Positions 55,599-64,000 of a stretch of 64,000 bases of DNA are shown here, in pieces. Position numbers and translations under genes: made by a program. This DNA is from Siphonodentalium dalli (lineage: Eukaryota; Mollusca; Scaphopoda; Gadilida; Siphonodentaliidae). The notes beneath the pieces were generated by a model. That model searched no databases and was not told the origin of the DNA. It saw nothing but the letters and a program-made list of their open reading frames with translations. Location of the stretch: NCBI GenBank assembly GCA_032622095.1, contig CP136061.1, forward strand, positions 9,268,447 to 9,332,446, given 5' to 3'. Each line of letters starts with the position of its first letter. Position 1 is the stretch's first letter.

Positions 55599-55639
55599 GG
55601 CTGTTTCATATTATTTTCTTAACCACCACTTATCCAGGT

Positions 55640-57200
55640 GTCCAGGTGAAGAAAAATTGGGGGGTATATTGGATTGAATTTGTCTTCTGTCTGTCAGGCA
55701 GTCCTTCTATCCATCTATCTGTTGGGATGTCTATCCATCTGTCTTTCAACAATTGTTTTCTTCTCCATATTAAAGACCAAATGTGTTTATATATTTTGGT
55801 GTGCATGTTCCCTAGGTGACTCACAATCAGATTTGTTCAAATAAGTTCATCAGATCAAATACATGTAGGTGCAAAGCCAGGACCATAACTGTTTCCCGCC
55901 ATAGTAATTTTTAAAACAATTTCTTCTCAAGAACCATTGGGCCTATATAGCTTATATTTGGTATGGAGGGGCCTTGGGTGACCGGGGTTCAGATTTGTTC
56001 AAATGGGGTCATTTTTAGGAAAAGAGGCCCCCAGAGGGTGAGGTGAATTCAGTGATGCTAGCCCACCTTGCGGAATAGTGTCATTAAATTCGCCGTTTGG
56101 GGACCTCATTCTGCAAAGGTCAGACACACTTAATACAGGCTTGCTGTTCCAAAATTATTTTCTTAACCACCACTTATCCAGGTGAAATCATACCCTTATT
56201 TTTCAAAGAAAAATGGGGGGGGGGGGGGTATATTGAATATTGGGTGGTATATATTGATATTACTAGATAAATGGATTTCATAGATGGGGATTCACATTTG
56301 TTCTAATAGGGGCAGAGATAAGAGATTTAACTCTCCTCTATGCTGTTTGGTACTGGTATAATAATATTGATTTCCAGGCAGCCTGGGTGGGGGCAACATT
56401 TGAGGCAATGGGTAGTGAGTGTAGAGGGGGTGGAGTTTTGGCCCCCTACTTTAATCAAAATTTAAACAGTTGAAAATTTCATGCCTGATACAACATTAGT
56501 TGTAGATTAGATGTTCACACCAAAAAATTTCATGCCTGATACAACATTAGTTGTAGATTTTCCAATATTATTTTCTTAACCACCACATGACCTTATTTTT
56601 CAAAGAAAATTTGGGGGGGGGGGGGGTATATAGGATATTGGGGGGTATATTGATATTACTAGATGAATTGATCTCATAGTTGGGGATTTACATTTGGCAA
56701 TGGGGAGGGAGTGTAGAGGGGGTGGAGTTTTGACCCCCTACCTTGATAAAAATAAAAACAGTTGAAAATTTCATGCCTGATACAACATTAGTTGTAGATT
56801 AGATGTTCACACTAAAAATCGGTTGGAACTGTTTTCATAGTTTGGTTTAATTCTCCAACATGTATGTTTTTAAATCACCAGTCCATATATGTTCCTACTT
56901 CAGGTTAAACTGTTGGACAGAATTGGCCACAAATTTTAACTTTATGGGGTTGTCAGGTTGGTAATTTTCAAATGAGGTCACCTGGTCAAATAGGGGCCAA
57001 GCGAAGGACAGTTTTCCTCTTAATATGCCTCCTTCACAAGGACCATCAGGTCTATTTTACTGATATTTAGTATGAAGGGTTCTTTGGTGTATGGGATTCA
57101 AATTTATTCAGATGGGGTCACCAGGTTAAATAGGGTGGGACCAGGGACATAACTGTATGTTTCTATAGTAATACTTAAAATGTCTTCTCAAGATAGGTTG
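55640..57200. repeat. decayed GTCCGT-type repeats and internal duplications
   Basis: Several blocks repeat within this stretch. CCTGATACAACATTAGTTGT occurs three times (near 56485, 56533 and 56777), and GGGGGGGTATAT occurs twice behind G-runs. Much of it is collinear with 48040-49140. Confidence 0.6.
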
Positions 57201-57879
57201 GACTATTTAGCTTACATATAGTATGGAGGATCCTTTAGTGTCTGAGATTCAGATTTGTTAACATGAGGTCAACCTGTTAAGAAATGACGGGGCTATGGGG
57301 ACTTAACACTTTTGTGTCTAATAAAATCATTAAAATACAAAATTCATTAAAACATCTACCTTGGAACTACCTGACTGATTAATCTGACATACATGTATGG
57401 TGTTTTGGGTCCTTGGATAATTGGGCTTCAAACATGTCTAAATGGTTTTATAAAAAGGCGCTTGTGAGATTTGAAATTTCCAACAATTGAGAAAGTTTGA
57501 GATGTCGGTTGTGAAATTCCAACCTAAGACTTGGGAGTCTGGAGCCCGGTCGGGAGGGGACTTGTTGAGCTGGAGGAGGGGGTGGGGTGATCAGTAGTGT
57601 ACAGTTGGTAAATTCAAGGTAGATATTCACCGATCTACATACATGAAGCCTCTCTAGCCACATATCGTGTTTAGATCTACTTCTTTTAAAATGATTATGA
57701 AAAGTTCTGACTGTTGTGGTCTCCAGAGTCCCAGTCTTATCAGTCTTTGTAGTCTGGTGAGCGACCCCACAGTCTTTGACTGTCTTGTTGGAGAACTTTT
57801 TCTCACGTGGATAGTTTGGGTCACCGCTAGATGTGAGCCATGTTTTGTTCTCAAGCTGTCCTTGTGAAGACATCACTGC

Positions 57880-58330
57880 CAGCGGTGATCTGGAATGTTA
57901 CTATTTTTATGGCTAAATAATTTGGTTGATCCTACAGATGACACCCCTTGTCCGATCGTCACCAGATTCCACAATGATCTTCTGGATAACCAGGGTGAGA
58001 GTAATCTAATTTTCCCGAATTTCGTTAAAAAACATTACCACAGGCAGCAATTTGGTATCTTACTGTTTGATCCTCTTTTGCGTGACTGAATTGTTTAGCA
58101 ACTGTACAGTCATATCCCTTATCTGATTGTCACCACACTTTATATTGATCTTCGGGCTGACAACTAGATGGGAGCTATCGAATGCTTTGAATTTTTTTGG
58201 AAAACATTGTCGCCAGCAGTCATCTTCTATTTTGGTTTTTATATACATGTATATCTCTTCATTCGGATAGTCAGTATTACGTAGGTACTTCAACTTTCCG
58301 CATTCCTGTCATCATTTGAAATATAAAAAT
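57880..58330. repeat. decayed units of the satellite-carrying family
   Basis: Blocks such as TTGTCGCCAGCAGTCATCTT and CCGATCGTCACCAGATTCC recall the satellite unit. The copies are strongly diverged. Confidence 0.45.
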
Positions 58331-58529
58331 TTACCTGATACCATGCACCCTTCAAAATTTGTTTCGTCGTATCTATTTTAATGACCCGTATGGTAATATT
58401 GATACAGATATATTTGTCAAACATTTCTTTGTACAATATACAGGTATTTAGTTTGTAACTAAATCTAGAAATATATAATAGTAGCTGGTGGACCCTACTT
58501 CGTCCGGGATGTTCCCCTCTGATTTTCGG

Positions 58530-58830
58530 AGAATTGCGCGATTTAACCTTGAATTGACCATTTTAAAGGTGAACGTCATGTCGGGTCACGATTTGACCCA
58601 TCCAAAACACTCCCCGGACAAAAGTCACGACAAAAATACCCGTCGAAATCCGCCCGGCTTTACCCGATTTGACCTTGAATTGACAATTTTGAATGTCAAG
58701 ATCAGGTGAGGGTCATAATTTGACCCACCCGAAACACTCCTGCGACAAAAGTAACAGTAGGTATTATATTTCGTTGACCTTGAATTGATCTTTTTGAATG
58801 TCAAAGTCAGGTCGGGATCAAGATTTGACC
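58530..58830. repeat. tandem repeat of about 110-125 bp, three units
   Basis: TGACCTTGAATTGA with TTTTGAATGTCAA, and ATTTGACCC(A/G)(T/C)CC, recur at about 58545, 58668 and 58777. Spacing decreases from about 123 to 110 bp. Confidence 0.7.
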
Positions 58831-59039
58831 CGTCCAAATAGTCCAGAAACATGCCTACATCAGCACGTTCGAGAACATGGTCCCACGTGAAATTGGACCC
58901 GTCCATATTGCTCCCGGGATCGAAGTAGTCCTACACACAATTTTTTAGTCGGATCTGTCAAGGTCCAGAAACATGCCTATGAGCGAGGTCAAGTTGACAC
59001 GTTAAATACCAAATCCGAGTCGGATCAGTCGAGCAGTGT

Positions 59040-61380
59040 TAGAGTCTATAACACATACACACATGCATTCATGCATACACACATACATACAGACAGGTGT
59101 TCCAAAATGTATAATCGATAGCTACAACTATTCTATGGTAGATAGTTCACGGCCGACCTGATGCATGCATCTTAGTTTTCTTGTATAGTGATATCCGTTG
59201 GATATTATATCGAGGACAGTGTATTATAAAATGTTCCTCGTCCTCAATGACGCCTGTATGACACTGTTTACATACACGGTCCGACCTGAGGGTAATAGGC
59301 TTAGTGTATCGGCCGCGTTCAACTTCTAGATTATGACAGCTGGTCACTAATTTAGAAATCACTTTACGGCCACTTCGCGGTAAATTTCTGAGGTAATTTG
59401 ATAGCTCGTATGTATCGGTCGGTTTTATTTTGGATATGAATTTTACCTTACTATTCTCAGTGGGTTTTCCATAAATATCACTGACTTTCCATGAACTGGC
59501 ATAGTTTTCTTTCATGGTTTGGAGAAAATTGTTGGAAAATGTTTGTCGGTCTATATTACGCGGGTTTTCATATACGTTTTGAAAGCCATATGTAACCATG
59601 ATTTTCCGGACAGAGTTAAGCCATGCGCAATTAGTCCATGTTTTCATTTCTGCCGGCAGTCTATTGGTGTCCATATTTTCTAGACGGAGCCAAAATTTTA
59701 CCATATCTCTCAGAATATCTAGTCTTATTGGGAATCTCCCCAACTCCGCACGTGCGGCTACATTTGTTGCAGTTTTACTGATACCGAGGAGATTTTTTGA
59801 ATAGTTTAGGTGAAATTTCTCTATTTCATTTGACTGTCTATTAACTGCCTCGTCACCCCATGTCTCGTATGCATAGGTGAGGATCGGTTTAACACATGTG
59901 TCAAATAGTTTTGTTGATACTTCGAATTTAATACCAAGATATGTATATGACTGTGTCGATTCAAGACTTTGGTTGCCGAAGATAAATGTTGGTTTTGAGA
60001 TATGTTGACCCCCAGCATGAAAAACAAGAGTTTTTGTTTAGAACTGTTCAGTGTAATTTGCCATTCCCGACAGTATTTATGTAAGAATTTAGCATTGTCT
60101 GGAGGCCACTGGGGCTTTCTGAAATCAAAACAAGATCGTCGGCATACATCAAGCAAGAGACTTCTTCGCCGAAAACATTTGGGGCGTCTGATTTGCTTTC
60201 GAGTAGGATCGAAGCAATTTCATCTATGAATATATTGAAAAGTAAAGGGCTTAAATTATTTCCCTGCATCAATCCCACTGCTCCCTGGAATTTGTCTGTT
60301 AGACTATTTATCCCACTTTGGACACTAGTTGTATATTCGGTTATTATCTTTTTAACTGTTGTATATACTGTACCACCCACACCCAATTTGATTAGTTTAT
60401 ACAGCAAACCTTCACGCCATACTCTATCGAAAGCCTTATTGAAGTCTACGAAACACGTATACAACTTTTTCCGTTGCATTATAGATTTATTTATGAGTGT
60501 TCTGAGAATAAGCGTGTTATCGGATGTCGTGTGATATTTGCGAAAACCTGCTTAAAATTTCTCAGGTATACCCTTCTGTTGAAAAAACGAAGTTAGCCGA
60601 TTTAGCAATATATCGGCATATATTTTACCTAATACACTGGTAATGGTGATCCCGCGAAGGTCGTTTGGTGTAGTTGGGTGTTTACATTTTGGTATAGGAA
60701 TTATGAAACCATCAAGCCATTCTTCAGGGAAATCTCCAGTTGTAAGTAGTCGTTTAAACATTTAAAAAAAAATAGGTATGAGCTGGTCTTTAACACTTTT
60801 TATCATATCTGGTTTAATAGAATCAAGGCCTTCAGCCTTTCCATTAGCTAGTCTCGTGATCGCGTGTCTGATTTCTAATTAGGAAATTTCATAGTCAAGA
60901 TCAGTTTTATCTCGCGCCTGTTCTTCTAATATTGGAAGGTGTGTGAGAACGGTCTGTTTGAATAACTGGTCGGTGTCTGCAGTCAAACTGCCTAGATTTT
61001 AAAAATGATCATAAAGTTCTTTTGGGTGAAAATTATTACCTGCGGAATTGGGCTTGCCATTAGCTTCATGTTTTAATTCATCAATAATAGCCCAATATCG
61101 TGAAGGCGACTTATTTTGCATCCCCACAAGAGTGTGATATTTATCGAGTCTAAATGATTTTCATTTGGATTTTAAAAGCTTCCGATACTGCTTCTTCAAA
61201 TTAAAATAACGCCCACAAATGATGGGGTCTTGTTGGTTGTCACTTAGGGGTTTAACAGAGCGAATCAATTGACGTTTCAGTTCAGCACATGTATGATCGT
61301 ACCAGGGTTTACTGGCATGTAACTGTGTTTTCGTCTGTGTTGTGTAGATTGTCGTTTGACAATATGTTGACATGAACATA
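59040..61380 (-). mobile_element. 5'-truncated non-LTR retrotransposon (LINE, CR1/L2/Jockey-like)
   Basis: From the higher coordinate downward it holds the linker behind the endonuclease (KPWYDHTCAELKR), the reverse transcriptase, a C-terminal CxxC...HxxxC finger and a short 3' UTR that ends in an (ATGT)-rich microsatellite (59050-59100). No endonuclease domain is recognisable above 61400, as expected after incomplete reverse transcription. Confidence 0.85.
59147..61379 (-). pseudogene. LINE ORF2 reverse transcriptase, broken
   Basis: The pieces read, in order: KPWYDHTCAELKRQLIRSV (61379-61161); a stop-interrupted stretch with SPSRYWAIIDELKHEANGKP; GDFPEEWLDGFIIPIPKCK to LNRLTSFFQQKGIPEKF (60761-60552); CFVDFNKAFDRVWREGLLYK, GLMQGNNLSPLLFNIF and the catalytic YADD in SCLMYADDLVLIS (60479-60048); YCREWQITLNSSKQKLLFF in another frame (60156 down); and a C-terminal part (59743-59147) with CKQC...EDEEHFIIHC. 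From 61379 to 60048 a single frame is kept and is broken only by stop codons (near 61160, 60998, 60880, 60764 and 60552). Two frameshifts follow near 60100 and 59950. The enzyme would have copied the element RNA at its target site; this copy cannot. Confidence 0.88.
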
Positions 61381-61389
61381 TTGAATCAC

Positions 61390-62685
61390 CGAGACGAAAA
61401 AGTACATAATAACGCTTGTCCGATAAAAGTACCAACTTAAAAGTTTGAATATTAGTGTTCACTAAATATATGCAAATTAGCAAACACCACAACTGGTGTG
61501 TTTTGCGAATCCGTGGGGTATATAAGATCTATGATTTTTAGTACGTCGTAGTGATGATAAATACATGTAGATGGGTTACTGCAGTGTGTGTTTGGAGATA
61601 TTCTTGTAATATAACATCAGGCGGGCGACAAAAACAATGTCTCCCGGCTCAGCGGGCGACAGTGTGATTTGTCACGCGGCACGTGACAGGACATGGGCCA
61701 ATCAGAAGGGTGGAAAATAGGGAGGAGGGTAACAATGGATGATAATATGCATCAACAGTCATATATACTATATGTCATGACAACTGTTGAAATCTTTCCC
61801 TAGATCCTTGTTCAAAAACAAAATTAAATTATCACCCATATATATAGAGCAGAGGTTTAAAATGTGTGATTTTTCGGTCTACTTTCACCATGAATCTCAG
61901 AAATCTTGCCATCTATATCAACAAATCTTCAAATTTGGTATATATCTAGGAGTACGTGTGTACAATACTATATCATAGCACAGAATAATCCCAGTTCTTC
62001 CATCCTGCCAAATGTTACGAAAACCTGACTTTTTTGCTGATTTTTTTGGTGAGTGGTGACACAATCTTACACAATAGTCTGGTCGATAAAAGGTTTGACC
62101 TAGAATAAATTTGGACTAAGTTGGTTTTTATTCCATTTTGAAGAGGAGTATATCCTCTATATTCTATAACATATCCAAAATCTGCTAAAATCCGCTTTGA
62201 GCAAACTTTTTTACAGAGATTTTAAAAATGCCCATTTTTCTACCTTGTGAAGTAGGTTTTTCCACAATATCCCTCATCGGCGACACCAGCACGCGTTAAT
62301 CCTCCATCCGATATATACCAGTTTGTGTGAAATTAGAGTATAGGGGGCGAATGGAGTGACAAGGACAGAAAATAATGCAATCGCGGCAATTAAATGGCTG
62401 TCAAAATGGCCGCAACTCCAATCCATAGCTACGACGAAAGCAACATATTGGATAACCACCTATAAGCGAAAATACACATTGGTAATTTACAAGTATGTTG
62501 TTATATATCTTTAAAGGTAACATATAATTAAAACAGATCTATCTGAATTATTTATCGATCACTCCAATGCACGTTAACCCAATGATTTACGTTCGGGTTT
62601 TCTGCTTAGAATGCATCTAACTGTCAGGCCAAAAACAGTTATTTCGGGCATGCAACACACGAAGTAATATTTCGCCACACAGTGC
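61390..62685. other. unassigned sequence with a palindrome relic
   Basis: A relic of the 51578 palindrome family lies at 61620-61690 (GGGCGACA and TTTGTCACGCGGC blocks). Otherwise no gene or repeat is recognised. Confidence 0.35.
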
Positions 62686-62689
62686 ATGG

Positions 62690-63290
62690 TAGTTATACCC
62701 CCTTTTTACCCCTGTCCGTGCGTCCGTCTGTCCGTCCATTCCCACAAAATGCCACTTATGTGTCTTCGAAGCCATTCAAACACCATTTGGACTCAAATGA
62801 TTGCTTTTGTGGCTAGTCACATAAGCAACCTCATTTGACAGCTGAAATGTGATCTAAGTGGCCTGAGAAAGTCACTTGAAAAAAATGTCGTTTAATAAAT
62901 GGAAACAATTTGTCCATCAATATGGATGTCCAACCAGTGTTCTATGGATACGGACGGACGGCTTAAGTGGCTAGCAACATTAGCAACCTTATTTACAAAT
63001 ATACAATATTTTTCTTAATCGCGCTTTATTTCTTAATGAACTCTCTAAATTGTGAATGAAGGGTTGAAAAAATACAATCTGCTGACTACTTCACATCCGC
63101 CAACCTTAAATCACAGAATACATTGACACTTGATTTGCAGCCTCGCAAGTAGCATTTCGTGAGAACCCCTTTTGAAGCCACGTAAAAACAAGTAGTCACA
63201 TACATGTAGGTCACACCATTTTTTCTAGCCACTTAAGTTTGTAGACACATAAGGGGCAAAATGTGGGTCCGTCCGTCCGTACGTCCGTCC
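62690..63290. repeat. GTCCGT-type repeat in inverted arrangement
   Basis: GTCCGTCTGTCCGTCC at 62725 and ACGGACGGACGG at 62951 face each other. A further GTCCGTCCGTACGTCC lies at 63270. The blocks CACTTATGTGTCTTCGAAGC and CACTTAAGTTTGTAGACAC also pair in reverse. Confidence 0.55.
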
Positions 63291-64000
63291 GATGTCTGTT
63301 CATGTCATAATTTGAACAATAGTGCTCGGATCTCAATGAAATTAGGTATGGATGTTCACTACTATGAGGACATTAAATAGTCTAGAGGTTCCATCGTTTT
63401 GTTCGGATTTTCCGTTCTAGAGTTATTTATCTTTGTTTATCTGGAAATGTTGAATTTTTGGTCCATCTGGTGTCTGTTCATGTCGTAACTTCAACAGTTG
63501 TACTGGGATCTAAATGAAATTTGGTATGGATGTTCACTACTATGAGAACATTAAAAAGAGGGTTCCATCGTTTTGTTCGGATTTTCCATTCTAGGGTTAT
63601 ACATCTTTGTTTATCTGGAAATGTTGGCTTTTTGGTTCGTCTGTTGTCTGTTCATGTCGTAACTTCAACAGTTGTGCTGGGATCTCAATAAAATTTGGTA
63701 TGGATGTTCACCACTGTGAGGACATTCAATAGAGGGTTCCATTGTTCTGTTTGGCTTTTCCATTCTAGAGTTATTCAAGTTTGTTTATCTGGACATGTTG
63801 GCTGTTTGGTCCATCCGATGTATGGTCAGGTCATAACTTGAACAGTAATGCTCGGATCTCAATGAAATTTTGTATGGATGTTCACCACTATGAGGACATT
63901 TAATGGCACATTCAACTGTTTTGTTTTGTTTTTTTGTGCTATAGTTATTCATCTTCGTTTATATGAAAATGCTGATTTTTGGGTCCATCTGTCTGAGTAT
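63270..64000. repeat. tandem repeat of about 175 bp running off the window
   Basis: TGTCTGTTCATGTC and its variants recur at 63294, 63472, 63646 and 63820. Each unit holds ATTTGGTATGGATGTTCAC and ATCTTTGTTTATCTGG. At least four units are present and the window edge cuts the array. Confidence 0.8.

Noticed and set aside
1-64000. tRNA and rRNA genes
   Set aside because: No cloverleaf with A and B box sequences and no rRNA core sequence was recognised on either strand by eye.

Overview
The window is nuclear DNA of an animal. It shows interrupted genes with GT-AG introns, about 60% A+T, no dense gene packing, and a very high load of foldback MITEs, hAT and piggyBac-like elements, decayed LINEs and satellite arrays. 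The repeat style (hairpin ends that begin TTTAGCTCA, followed by GTCCGT microsatellites) is what I associate with marine invertebrates such as molluscs and other lophotrochozoans. That placement is an impression; nothing here fixes the phylum.

Three coding units can be supported. (1) A single-exon minus-strand gene at 3180-4073 encodes a TatD-family metal-dependent nuclease with a CCCH zinc finger in front of the catalytic domain (TATDN2-like). (2) An intact, intronless plus-strand ORF at 10641-12701 encodes a 686-residue DDE transposase of the Tnp2 / CACTA-Mirage-Chapaev type. (3) A plus-strand gene of at least eight exons, 15901-31472, was rebuilt by hand from splice sites. All exon phases agree, and the spliced product (362 residues visible, first coding exon not found) has the layout of a DUF4806 protein: an N-terminal Trp/CYWP domain, basic and acidic linkers, a coiled coil, then DUF4806. 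No single exon is longer than 230 bp, so plain ORF listing misses the gene. A 5'-truncated LINE with a recognisable reverse transcriptase lies on the minus strand at 59.0-61.4 kb, broken by stops and frameshifts, and a second LINE 3' end lies at 52.3-52.7 kb.

Layout: 0-2.4 kb foldback MITEs; 3.2-4.1 kb TatD gene; 5.0-7.1 kb satellite array of about 160-bp units; 8.6-10.4 kb tandem and satellite fragments; 10.6-12.7 kb transposase; 13.0-15.3 kb foldback elements; 15.9-31.5 kb DUF4806 gene, whose introns hold a 3.8-kb satellite array, MITEs and a repeat present in two introns; 31.9-34.3 kb two large palindromes, one carrying a hAT insertion with a clear target duplication; 35-38 kb TTAA-flanked MITEs and a perfect 30-bp minisatellite; 38.5-39.8 kb a GTTGG/CCAAC-rich array and a 107-bp tandem array; 39.8-41.4 kb an exact two-fold duplication that may be an assembly artefact; 42.5-51.7 kb MITEs, a 1.06-kb hAT element and GTCCGT-type repeats; 52-58.9 kb LINE end, tandem repeats and a second copy of the 46-49 kb repeat block; 59-61.4 kb LINE; 62.7 kb to the end GTCCGT-type tandem repeats.

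The genes do not form a pathway. The one functional link worth testing is whether the transposase ORF and the DUF4806 gene, which lie on the same strand 3.2 kb apart, belong to one mobile element or descend from one.
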